The notes: generated by a model not told the origin, from the sequence alone. Positions 1 through 6,071 are shown, numbered from the stretch's first letter. The stretch is 13,438 bases of DNA from Solirubrobacteraceae bacterium (GCA_017882405.1 JADGPO010000093.1:1-13438); one strand, 5' to 3'. Numbers and translations are program-made.

Positions 1-850
1 CGTAGCGGTCGACGAAGTCGCCCAGCACGTCGGCCAGCGGCTCAGGCTCCTCGGGGAAGATCGTCTCGCCGTTGGGGCCCTGGAGCGGGAGACCGGCGTT
101 GGGGATGCAGTGCACCGGGACCGAGCAATATTCGCCCAGGAAGCGGATCGCGTCGCGCATGTCCTCGGGGCCGGTGGAGCAGTTGAGGCCGATCGCGTCG
201 ACCTTGAGCGCCTCCAGCGTGGCCAGCACGGCGCTGATGTCGGTGCCCAGCAGCATCTTGCCGCCCTGGGGCAGGAGCGAGACGCTGGCCTGGATGGGGA
301 TGGCGCGGTTCAGCGCGGCCGCCGCCTCGCGCGCGCCCAAGATCGCCGCTTTGAGCTCCAGGATGTCCTGGGCGGTCTCGATGATGATCAGGTCGACGCC
401 ACCCTCGAGCAGGCCGGTGGCCTGCTCGGTGAACACGGTGTGCAGCTCCGCGAAGGTGATCGCGCCGAGCGTCGGGTCGTCGGATGCGGGAAGGAACCCG
501 GTGGGTCCGATCGCGCCTGCGACGAAGTTGTGCTCACCGGCGGCTCGACGGGCGATCTCGGCGGCCTTGAGGTTGATCTCGTGCGTGTGAGCCTCCAGGC
601 CCCACTCGCCGAGCTTCAGGCGCGAGGCCTGGAAGGTGTCGGTCTCCAAGACGTCGGCGCCGGCCTCGATCATCGAGCTGTGCACGCCCTCGATCACGTC
701 CGGGCGGTTGAGAACCAGCGCCTCGTGGCAGCGTCCGGGCAGCCGGTAGTCGTTTTCCAGAGACAGCCTTTCGAACTGCTCCAGGGTGGCGCCCATGCCG
801 CCGTCGAAGACGATCGTGCGCTCGCGGGTGGCGGTGACGAAGTCTCGCAT
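1..850 (-). CDS. metH: Methionine synthase, N-terminal homocysteine methyltransferase domain (partial, runs off the window)
   Basis: Reading from the ATG at 850, 283 residues are visible and the frame is open to the window edge. The sequence is the homocysteine S-methyltransferase barrel that starts cobalamin-dependent methionine synthase. It opens with FDGGMGATLE (residues 15-24), then has ADVLETDTFQ (65-74), AGAIGPTG (111-118), DLIIIETAQD (153-162) and GLNCSTGPEDM (221-231). Cys224 is the first of the three family Zn ligands that activate homocysteine; the later Cys-Cys pair would lie beyond the window. The family moves a methyl group from methyl-cobalamin to homocysteine in the cytoplasm. 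No Shine-Dalgarno precedes the ATG; a TAnnnT box 8 nt upstream suggests a leaderless mRNA. It could instead be a stand-alone homocysteine methyltransferase or a short MetH, because the folate, cobalamin and activation domains are not seen. In-frame TTG and GTG codons lie upstream. Confidence 0.9.
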   Translation of the reverse strand, partial: MRDFVTATRERTIVFDGGMGATLEQFERLSLENDYRLPGRCHEALVLNRPDVIEGVHSSMIEAGADVLETDTFQASRLKLGEWGLEAHTHEINLKAAEIARRAAGEHNFVAGAIGPTGFLPASDDPTLGAITFAELHTVFTEQATGLLEGGVDLIIIETAQDILELKAAILGAREAAAALNRAIPIQASVSLLPQGGKMLLGTDISAVLATLEALKVDAIGLNCSTGPEDMRDAIRFLGEYCSVPVHCIPNAGLPLQGPNGETIFPEEPEPLADVLGDFVDRY

Positions 851-858
851 TGCCGGGA

Positions 859-888
859 ATGCTAACAACCTTGACACGGTTATGGCAA
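859..888 (-). promoter_or_regulatory. Candidate leaderless promoter of the methionine synthase gene
   Basis: On the minus strand a TTGCCA -35 (888-883), an 18-nt spacer and a TAGCAT -10 (864-859) lie just before the ATG at 850. Only 8 nt separate the -10 from the start codon, so transcription would begin at or next to the A of ATG. This agrees with the missing ribosome-binding site. The -35 is also the right arm region of a dyad (866-893), so a bound factor could block it. This is pattern matching only. Confidence 0.35.
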
Positions 889-893
889 GGTTG
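866..893. promoter_or_regulatory. Perfect 8-bp inverted repeat, candidate operator between metH and the phasin gene
   Basis: CAACCTTG (866-873) and CAAGGTTG (886-893) are perfect inverted repeats separated by 12 bp. The site overlaps the predicted -35 of the leftward gene and lies about 25 bp upstream of the predicted -35 of the rightward phasin gene. Its core, AACCTTG followed by GGCAAGG, recurs with a shorter spacer at 6187-6203 in the other divergent region beside the PHA genes. A two-fold symmetric regulator site is the simplest reading; the binding protein is unknown. Confidence 0.4.
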
Positions 894-917
894 CTTCGGG
901 GGTCGCGGTCCTAGTGC

Positions 918-946
918 TTGCACGTTTGCCGTGTGCCTGCTAATCT
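918..946 (+). promoter_or_regulatory. Candidate promoter of the phasin-like gene
   Basis: TTGCAC (918-923), a 17-nt spacer and TAATCT (941-946) form a housekeeping-type promoter in the only intergenic space before the phasin gene. Initiation would fall near 953, giving a leader of about 40 nt that ends in a strong Shine-Dalgarno (AAAGAGGAGG, 977-986). Hexamer fit is moderate; spacing is ideal. Confidence 0.45.
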
Positions 947-991
947 GCAAGCAGCAGCAAGCGAACCACGAACTTGAAAGAGGAGGCCTAT

Positions 992-1270
992 ATGGCTACC
1001 ACCCAGACCGGTAATCACACCCCCACGATCGACGGCGTGTTCGAGCGCGCCGGTGAGGCCCAGGAGCAGTTCTCGGCGGCCGCCCGCAAGGCCGGCAACG
1101 CTTACCTGGACTCCTACGAGAAGGTCGTCGACCGGGCGATCGGGCTCGAGCTCAAGCTGGCCGGGACGACCCAGCAGGACTGGATCAAGAGCATCGTCGA
1201 GACCCAGGCCGACTTCGCCCGCGAGCTCGCCAGCACCTACACGAGCACCGCGCGGACGCTCCTGAAGTAA
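992..1270 (+). CDS. Small phasin-like granule-associated protein
   Basis: 92 residues, almost entirely predicted amphipathic helix, with no signal peptide or membrane segment. Residues 17-91 run as one helical stretch with the spaced aromatics and heptad-like Ala/Leu pattern of phasins: AARKAGNAYLDSYEKVVDRA around 30-49, then QQDWIKSIVETQADFARELA at 61-80. Phasins coat PHA granules, limit their coalescence and are usually very abundant. The start is the ATG at 992, 5 nt after AAAGAGGAGG; an upstream in-frame TTG at 974 would swallow that ribosome site, so I rejected it. The gene has its own promoter and ends in a hairpin plus a strong terminator, as expected for a highly expressed monocistronic mRNA. 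Other PHA genes on both sides support the call. The family is assigned from composition, pattern and context, since phasins diverge quickly. Confidence 0.75.
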   Translation: MATTQTGNHTPTIDGVFERAGEAQEQFSAAARKAGNAYLDSYEKVVDRAIGLELKLAGTTQQDWIKSIVETQADFARELASTYTSTARTLLK

Positions 1271-1281
1271 GAGCGTCGCGG

Positions 1282-1304
1282 TTTCCGATCCGGACGATCG
1301 GAGA
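1282..1304 (+). terminator. Stem-loop just after the phasin stop codon
   Basis: CCGATC (1285-1290) pairs with GATCGG (1296-1301) around a 5-nt loop. Three more pairs, one of them a G-U wobble, extend the stem to about 9 bp. No T-run follows. It sits between the phasin stop and the intrinsic terminator, so it more likely protects the mRNA 3' end than terminates on its own. Confidence 0.4.
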
Positions 1305-1310
1305 CAATTG

Positions 1311-1349
1311 ACGGCACCGGCGGACTTTCCGCCGGTGCCGTTTTCTTTT
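1311..1349 (+). terminator. Strong intrinsic terminator between the phasin and the PhaC-like gene
   Basis: A perfect 14-bp stem (1311-1324 with 1328-1341) and a 3-nt CTT loop are followed at once by TTTCTTTT (1342-1349). This is a textbook rho-independent terminator, rare in such GC-rich DNA. The next gene starts only 23 nt later and has a good ribosome site but no evident promoter. It may therefore be expressed by read-through at a fraction of the phasin level. Confidence 0.92.
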
Positions 1350-1371
1350 CCGTTTTCCGAGGAGGTCACAG

Positions 1372-2562
1372 ATGGCCAGTTCTTCCTATTGCCCGCCGGT
1401 TTCCCCCGCGTATGGAGGCCTGTTCGGCGCGTGGCTGGAGGGGTTGTCGACTGCCGTCGCCGGGAGCGCCGACCTCTTTGCCGCCTCGCTCGAGCGCTTC
1501 CCGCTCCCGCTCGACGTGCCGCGCTGGCTCGAGGTCATCAACGACCGCCGTCCACCGCAGTGGGCGAGCGAGCACTCGATTGTCTTCGAGGCGCCGGTGG
1601 CGCGGCTGCGCGACTTCTCGGTCTCCGGCGCGCCGCGCGGGCTGGTCCCGACGTTGGTGCTTCCGCCCCAGGCCGGGCACGACTCGTGCATCGTGGACTT
1701 CTCGCCTCAGCAATCGCAGATGGACTGTATTCGCGAGGCCGGGCTCAAGCGGGCGTTCACCCTGGACTGGGTGGGGGCGACTCGGGAGACCGCGGGAGCG
1801 ACGATCGACGATTACCTGGACGTGATCGATCGCGCCGTCGAGCATTGCGGCGGCCGGGTGAACCTGATCGGCGACTGCCAGGGCGGCTGGCTGGCCACCG
1901 TCTACGCGGCGCTCTCGCCCGAGCGCATCAACACGCTGACGATCGCCGGAGCCCCGATCGACTTTCACACGGGCGAGCCGGTGATCGGCGACGTGCTCGG
2001 CGGCCTCACGCCGGGCGGCGACCTGAGCTTCTACGAGGCGCTGGTGGCCTCCGGCGGCGGCGTCCTTCGCGGACGTCACATGCTCGACGGGTTCCACCTG
2101 ATCGGCCCCGGGGCCGAGGTCTCGCGCCAGGTGGAGCTGTTGTGCCATGTCGATGACGCGGCGCACGTCGACCGCTATCGGATCTTCGAGGACTGGTTCA
2201 AGCACACCCAGGACATCCCGGGGGCGTTCTATCTGTGGATCATCCGCCACCTGTTCTCGGGCAACGAGCTGATCCGGGGCGAGCTCAAGGTGCGTGGGGA
2301 GCTGGTCGACGTGAGCCGCCTGGAGATGCCGCTGAACCTGCTGGCCGGCGCCACCGACCACATAACGCCTCCGGATCAGGTGTTCGCGCTGGCCGACTAC
2401 GCGTCCACGCCCGCCGAGGACGTGGTGCGGCGGGTCAGCACGGGCGGCCATCTGGGGCTGTTCATGGGCCACGAGGCGCTCAGCGAGCACTGGCCTCCGC
2501 TGCTGGCCGCGGTGCTGGAGCGCTCGCGACCGGCCCGTCGGACGGCCGCTTCGAAGAACTAG
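1372..2562 (+). CDS. PhaC-like alpha/beta-hydrolase (second PHA synthase-like protein; DUF3141-related)
   Basis: 396 residues, with the ATG 6 nt after GAGGAGGT (1359-1366). It has the PHA synthase form of the lipase box, G-x-C-x-G-G, as GDCQGG at 167-172. The triad is complete: nucleophile Cys169, Asp329 in GATDHITPP and His360 in GGHLGLFMG. The C-terminal half follows class III PhaC closely: a HVDD motif near 259, GELKVRG near 303 and an MPLNLL strand before Asp329. The N-terminal half is less typical. It has PPQAGHDSCIVDF (98-110) and IAGAPIDFHTGE (191-202), and lacks the LYRY and DWGYP signatures of true PhaC. PPxAGH, LIGxCQxGW and IAGAP also occur in the DUF3141 family. It could be a divergent synthase, a Cys-type PHA hydrolase or thioesterase. 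The separate full PhaC makes a modifying or mobilising role attractive, but that is inference. Confidence 0.75.
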   Translation: MASSSYCPPVSPAYGGLFGAWLEGLSTAVAGSADLFAASLERFPLPLDVPRWLEVINDRRPPQWASEHSIVFEAPVARLRDFSVSGAPRGLVPTLVLPPQAGHDSCIVDFSPQQSQMDCIREAGLKRAFTLDWVGATRETAGATIDDYLDVIDRAVEHCGGRVNLIGDCQGGWLATVYAALSPERINTLTIAGAPIDFHTGEPVIGDVLGGLTPGGDLSFYEALVASGGGVLRGRHMLDGFHLIGPGAEVSRQVELLCHVDDAAHVDRYRIFEDWFKHTQDIPGAFYLWIIRHLFSGNELIRGELKVRGELVDVSRLEMPLNLLAGATDHITPPDQVFALADYASTPAEDVVRRVSTGGHLGLFMGHEALSEHWPPLLAAVLERSRPARRTAASKN

Positions 2563-3299
2563 CGGGCGGTCCAGCCCTGGTCCATGGTCACCGGCACGCC
2601 GGTGAACGACCGCCCGGCCGGCCCGGCCAGGAACGCCACCACCTCCGCCACCTCGGAGGGCTCGATCAGCTTCTTGACCGCGTGGGGGGCCAGGATCACC
2701 TGCTCGAGGACGTCGTCCTCGGACAGGCCGTGCACGCGGGCCTGGTCGGCGATCTGCTTCTCCACCAGCGGCGTGCGCACGTAGCCCGGGCAGACAGCGG
2801 TGGCCGTGATCCCCTGCTCGGCGCCCTCCAGCGCCAGCGTCTTGACCAGCCCGAGCACGCCGTGCTTGGCCGACACGTACGCCGCCTTGTAGGGGGAGGC
2901 GGCCAGCGCGTGCGCCGAAGCGATCACCACTACGCGTCCGGCGTCAGACTCCACCAGCGCCGGCCACGCCGCCCGGGCGAGCAGGAACGGGCTGGTCAAC
3001 AGCAGCGCGAGGATCGTGTTCCAGCGATCGACCGGGAACTCGGCGACCGGCGCCACGTGCTGGATGCCGGCGTTGGGAATCACCAGGTCCAGGCGGCCGA
3101 AGCGCTCGAGCGCCGCGTCCACCGCGCGGGCGTTGGCGTCGGGATCGGTCAGATCGGCCTCGAAGGGCACGCCCGGACCCCCGGCGTCCGGTGTCAGATC
3201 GACGGCGAGGACGTCGACCCCGTCGTCGGTCAGGCGCTGCGCAATCGCCCGGCCGATACCGCTGGCCGCCCCGGTGACGAGCGCCGCCCGGGCGCTCAT
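2559..3299 (-). CDS. bdhA: 3-hydroxybutyrate dehydrogenase (short-chain dehydrogenase)
   Basis: 246 residues. It interconverts (R)-3-hydroxybutyrate and acetoacetate with NAD, the step after PHB breakdown. The Rossmann motif GAASGIG is at 10-16, NAG at 76-78, and the catalytic Ser128, Tyr141 and Lys145 are in place. Residues known for substrate binding in this family are also present at matching spacing: Gln80, His130, Lys138, Gln182 and the C-terminal Trp243. NAGIQHV, AYVSAKHG, CPGYVRTPLVE and GWTAR are family hallmarks, so this is not a generic reductase. The start overlaps the XRE stop (ATGA, 3296-3299), so translation is probably coupled. It is the last gene of the PHA operon, and its stop shares a CTAG with the convergent PhaC-like gene. 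Placing a catabolic enzyme downstream of phaC and phaB puts synthesis and recovery under one promoter. Confidence 0.93.
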   Translation of the reverse strand: MSARAALVTGAASGIGRAIAQRLTDDGVDVLAVDLTPDAGGPGVPFEADLTDPDANARAVDAALERFGRLDLVIPNAGIQHVAPVAEFPVDRWNTILALLLTSPFLLARAAWPALVESDAGRVVVIASAHALAASPYKAAYVSAKHGVLGLVKTLALEGAEQGITATAVCPGYVRTPLVEKQIADQARVHGLSEDDVLEQVILAPHAVKKLIEPSEVAEVVAFLAGPAGRSFTGVPVTMDQGWTAR

Positions 3300-3706
3300 T
3301 CGCCGGCGCCGTCCGCGTCGGGGCCACTCTCGGGGGCCGGCTCGCGCCGGCGCGCCTGCCGCGGAGAGACCGCGACGAACGCCGCGTAGACCTCCTTGAT
3401 CGCCGCGCGCTGGCGGGCGGTCAGCTGCGGATCGGCGGCGATCGCATCCAGTACCGCGCTGGCCGGGGGCTCGGATCCGGGCGGCGGCATCCCGGCCTGC
3501 CGATACAGCGCAGCCGCCGAGACCTTGAGGGTACGCGCGATCGAGTCAAGCACCGTCTCCGAGGGAGCGCGCAGCCCCCGCTCGATCTGCGACAGGTACG
3601 GGTTGGAGATCCCGGCCAGCTCGGCGAACTGGCGCATCGAGAGCTCCGCCAGCTCGCGCTGCTGGCGGATGATCTCGCCCAGGGAGGACGCGGCGCGGTT
3701 AGCCAT
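3296..3706 (-). CDS. XRE-family (Cro/C1-type) transcriptional regulator within the PHA operon
   Basis: 136 residues. A five-helix Cro/C1 DNA-binding domain spans about 10-67, with the recognition unit at 23-44 (SMRQFAELAG, then ISNPYLSQIERG). A conserved C-terminal piece, DPQLTARQRAAIKEVYAAF (92-110), follows a Pro-rich linker, and the end is acidic. The form RQQRELAxLSxRQxAxLAGISNPYLSQIERGL resembles the actinobacterial Rv0474 type. In mycobacteria that type neighbours the phasin-like heparin-binding haemagglutinin gene. This suggests an old link between this regulator and granule or phasin-type proteins. It starts 24 nt after the phaB stop with a weak ribosome site and overlaps the dehydrogenase start by 4 nt. 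Likely role: sensing PHA or carbon state and controlling the cluster, possibly through the dyads at 6098-6124 or 866-893. Domain certain; target inferred. Confidence 0.9.
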   Translation of the reverse strand: MANRAASSLGEIIRQQRELAELSMRQFAELAGISNPYLSQIERGLRAPSETVLDSIARTLKVSAAALYRQAGMPPPGSEPPASAVLDAIAADPQLTARQRAAIKEVYAAFVAVSPRQARRREPAPESGPDADGAGE

Positions 3707-3737
3707 GTAGCGCCAGGATAGGCCAGGCCACTACATG
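3704..3737. repeat. 7-bp inverted repeat across the phaB-xre junction
   Basis: CATGTAG (3704-3710) and CTACATG (3731-3737) are perfect inverted repeats with a 20-bp spacer. The left arm contains the start codon of the regulator and the right arm the stop codon of phaB. It could be an RNA hairpin hiding the regulator start or a binding site for the regulator itself. With 7-bp arms, chance is not excluded. Confidence 0.3.
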
Positions 3738-4570
3738 TCCTGGCCGCCGTTGACCCCCCACACCGCGCCGGTGATGTAGGCGGAGTGGTCGGCGGCGAGG
3801 AAGTGGACCACGCGGGCGATCTCGTCGGGGCGCGCGAGGCGCTTGAGCGGGATCTGGGCCTTGATGTTGTCGAGCACCTTCTCGGGGATGTGCTCCAGCA
3901 TCTCGGTGGCCACGAAGCCGGGCGCGACCGTGTTGATCGTGACGCCGATGCCATCGTCGGTCAGCTTGCCGGCCTTGCCGAGCTGATGCGCGGCTTCGCG
4001 CGCCAGCGTCTTGGTGAGGCCGAACAGCCCGGACTTGGAGGCCGCGTAGTTGGCCTGGCCGATGTTGCCGGTCTGCCCGATGATCGAGGAGATGTTGATG
4101 ATCCGTCCCGAGCCGCGCTCGATCATGTGCGGCAGGACCGCCTGTGACATGAAGAACGCGCCCGACAGGTTGACCGCGATCACCTTGTACCAGTCCTCGT
4201 CGGTCATCTTCAGCACGGTCTTGTCGATCGTGATCCCGGCGTTGTTGACGAGCACGTCAAGCCGTCCGTGCTGCTCGATCACCTCGGCCACCGTGCGGCG
4301 GCAGTCCTCGGCCGAGCCGATGTTGCCCTGGTGGATGCTGGCCTGCATGTCGCCGGCCTCCAGGTCGGACAGGAACTTGCGGGCGTGCTCCTCGTCGCGG
4401 CCGTAGCCGGCGGCGACGACCGCACCCTGTTCGCCGAAGCTCTGCGAGATCGCGGCCCCGATGCCGCGCGTCCCGCCGGTCACGAATACGACGCGGCCGT
4501 GCATGCGCGGACGCTGGCGAGTCTCGTGCTGAGGCCTCTCGATCGGCGATTCGCTGGTCTGGGCGGTCAT
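3731..4570 (-). CDS. phaB: Acetoacetyl-CoA reductase (PhaB/FabG-like short-chain reductase)
   Basis: 279 residues. It reduces acetoacetyl-CoA (or 3-ketoacyl thioesters) to the (R)-3-hydroxyacyl-CoA used by PHA synthase, normally with NADPH. Motifs: TGGTRGIG (31-38), NNAG (109-112), catalytic Ser162, Tyr175 and Lys179 in SSIIGQTGNIGQANYAASK, then NTVAPGFVATEM (213-224) and the NGGQDM end. The start is the ATG at 4570 because GAGAGGAGAG lies 6-7 nt before it; the internal Met23 has no ribosome site. That start gives a polar, probably disordered extension of about 22 residues before the fold. Residues 195-207 (around KAGKLTDDG) form a small insertion compared with FabG, between the helix after Lys179 and the NTVAPG strand. 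It lies 32 nt downstream of phaC. The reaction is assigned as PhaB rather than FabG mainly from context. Confidence 0.88.
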   Translation of the reverse strand: MTAQTSESPIERPQHETRQRPRMHGRVVFVTGGTRGIGAAISQSFGEQGAVVAAGYGRDEEHARKFLSDLEAGDMQASIHQGNIGSAEDCRRTVAEVIEQHGRLDVLVNNAGITIDKTVLKMTDEDWYKVIAVNLSGAFFMSQAVLPHMIERGSGRIINISSIIGQTGNIGQANYAASKSGLFGLTKTLAREAAHQLGKAGKLTDDGIGVTINTVAPGFVATEMLEHIPEKVLDNIKAQIPLKRLARPDEIARVVHFLAADHSAYITGAVWGVNGGQDM

Positions 4571-4602
4571 GCGCGCTCTCCTCTCGTTGTGAAGCCCCCT
4601 GC

Positions 4603-5661
4603 TCAGCGCTCCGAGCGCTCGCGCAGCCAATCGGCCATCTCCGGCCAGACCTCCTTGCGCGCCGCGGATCCGGCGACCAGTCCGATGTGGCCGCCCGGGC
4701 GGTCGATGTGGGTCACGTCCTCGCTGGACACCAGGTCGAAGATCGGCATCGTGCCCTGACGAGGGGCGATGTGATCGGCGTCCGCGGTCACCACTAGCAG
4801 GTTCTGCTCGATCCGCCCGAGGTCCACGCGCTGCCCGCGCAGGCGGGCGCGCCCGGACACGAAGTCGCCGTCGCGGTACATCATGCGGATCCACTCAGCC
4901 CATGCGCGGCCCGGGAAATTCGGATTGTCGCCCACCCACTTGGCCATCGGCTGATAGGCCTCGCGACTCGTCTGGCCGTCGGCGATCCCCTCCCACAGGA
5001 GGCGGTAGGTGGTGAAGAAATTGGTGACCGGCTTGAGCAGCTTGTTGGCGACGTCCACGGCGCCGCCGGGGATCACCCGCCACTCCTCGGCCACCTGCTC
5101 GACGTCGAAGCTCGGGTCCCCGACCCACCGCGCGTAGGTCGACCCGCGCGCCTCGACGGGCATCGTCAGCAGCGCCAGGTTGCGCACCGGGTTGCTGGCG
5201 CCCTCGTGCTCCAAGCCGCAGTACATCGCGCACAGGGTGGCGCCGATGCACCAGCCCAGCAGGGTCAGCTCGTCGGCGCCGCCGGCCCGCAGCGTCTCGC
5301 GGATCGCCCAGTGGATCTCGTCGCAGACGTAGTCGTCGAGCCCCATCTCGGCGTCCTCCTCCTCGGGGTAGCCCCAGTCGAGCAGGAACACGTCAAAGCC
5401 CTCGGACAGCAGGTACTCGACCAGCGAATGGCCCGGGCGCAGGTCGAAGATCGCCGGGCGGTTGATCAGCGCGAAGACCAGCAGCAGCGGCACCGGGTAG
5501 GCGCGCTCGGTCGAGCGGTAGCGGTAGAGCGTCGTCCCGCGATGGGTCCACACGATGTCGCGCTCGGTGGCACCCAGCACCGCGTCGTCGGTCGTCAGCA
5601 CCGTGTTGGCGAACTCGAAGGCGGTGGCCGGGGTGCGCGCCAGGCGCTCGAGGACGTTCAT
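4603..5661 (-). CDS. phaC: Polyhydroxyalkanoate synthase, class III/IV-type PhaC
   Basis: 352 residues, the usual length of the catalytic subunit of two-component (class III/IV) synthases and far shorter than class I or II. It polymerises (R)-3-hydroxyacyl-CoA on the granule surface. N-terminal signatures are TTLYRYRS (43-50), LLLVFALINRPAIFDLRPGH (59-78) and FLLDWGYPEEEDA (92-104). The nucleophile Cys138 lies in GWCIGA (136-141), with Asp296 in DADHIAP and His325 in PGGHIG completing the triad. The lipase-like box is usually G-x-C-x-G-G; here the last Gly is Ala. The ATG overlaps the stop of the upstream PhaE-like gene (ATGA, 5658-5661), so the two are probably co-translated, as expected for a subunit pair. 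phaB follows 32 nt later. Confidence in PHA synthase identity is high; chain-length specificity cannot be read. Confidence 0.93.
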   Translation of the reverse strand: MNVLERLARTPATAFEFANTVLTTDDAVLGATERDIVWTHRGTTLYRYRSTERAYPVPLLLVFALINRPAIFDLRPGHSLVEYLLSEGFDVFLLDWGYPEEEDAEMGLDDYVCDEIHWAIRETLRAGGADELTLLGWCIGATLCAMYCGLEHEGASNPVRNLALLTMPVEARGSTYARWVGDPSFDVEQVAEEWRVIPGGAVDVANKLLKPVTNFFTTYRLLWEGIADGQTSREAYQPMAKWVGDNPNFPGRAWAEWIRMMYRDGDFVSGRARLRGQRVDLGRIEQNLLVVTADADHIAPRQGTMPIFDLVSSEDVTHIDRPGGHIGLVAGSAARKEVWPEMADWLRERSER

Positions 5662-6071
5662 CGCTTCGCCGAGGAGCGCTTGGCCGCGGAGCTGCGCCGG
5701 GCGGTCGAAGAGCGGCCGTTGCCCGACGCCGTCGATGGCTTGGCCTCCGCACGCGACAGCTCATCGCGCAACTGCTCGACCTCCTGCAGCACCCGCTCGA
5801 GCTTGTCCTCGGTGCGGTGCAACTGCCGGGCCAGGCGGGTGATGTCGGCGCGCCCGGCGAGCCTCAGGTTGCGCAGCGCGAGATCGGCGACGTCTGAGCC
5901 GATCCGGCTGAGCGCGGCCACGTTCTCGGCGCTGTGAGCCAGGAGCGCTCCGAAGCTCGGCTTGGACACTGCCTCCTCGAACGCCTCGGCTGCGCCCGAC
6001 TCGGCATCCTCATAGAGCGCGCGGACCTGCTCCTCCGGCGAACGCCCTGCTTCCTGGCTGCTATCCGGCAT
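5658..6071 (-). CDS. Small PhaE/PhaR-like synthase partner with a basic C-terminal tail
   Basis: 137 residues, no signal peptide. Residues 1-35 are acidic. Residues 40-75 form an Ala/Leu-rich helix. Residues 71-108 carry LAGRADITRL, ARQLHRTEDKLERVLQEVEQ and LRDEL, a predicted coiled coil close to the C-terminal segment shared by PhaE, PhaR and phasin-type proteins. The tail (111-137) is Ser/Ala/Arg/Lys only apart from a few small residues, with eight basic and no acidic residues. It resembles the DNA-binding tails of PhaF/PhaM-type proteins and HbhA. It overlaps phaC by 4 nt, the position of PhaE or PhaR beside PhaC, but is much shorter than PhaE (about 350-400) and shorter than PhaR (about 200). 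Likely role: activating subunit of PhaC and a possible granule-nucleoid tether. The start is the ATG after GAGGGAG (minus strand, 6083-6077 region). Confidence 0.7.
   Translation of the reverse strand: MPDSSQEAGRSPEEQVRALYEDAESGAAEAFEEAVSKPSFGALLAHSAENVAALSRIGSDVADLALRNLRLAGRADITRLARQLHRTEDKLERVLQEVEQLRDELSRAEAKPSTASGNGRSSTARRSSAAKRSSAKR

Noticed and set aside
110..865. Open plus-strand frame of 251 codons opposite the methionine synthase gene
   Set aside because: It is an antisense shadow of a clearly conserved coding frame. It has no ribosome site and a GC-biased composition typical of opposite-strand frames.
871..876. TTGACA on the plus strand as the phasin -35
   Set aside because: No -10 lies at 16-19 nt spacing; TTGCAC/TAATCT at 918-946 fits better, and this hexamer belongs to the CAACCTTG dyad region.
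974..991. Upstream TTG start for the phasin-like gene
   Set aside because: It would place the strong AAAGAGGAGG ribosome site within the coding region; the ATG at 992 is ideally spaced from it.
1366..2490. Minus-strand open frame of 374 codons inside the PhaC-like gene
   Set aside because: Its product is low-complexity His/Arg/Asp-rich with no family pattern, while the plus frame carries a full catalytic triad.
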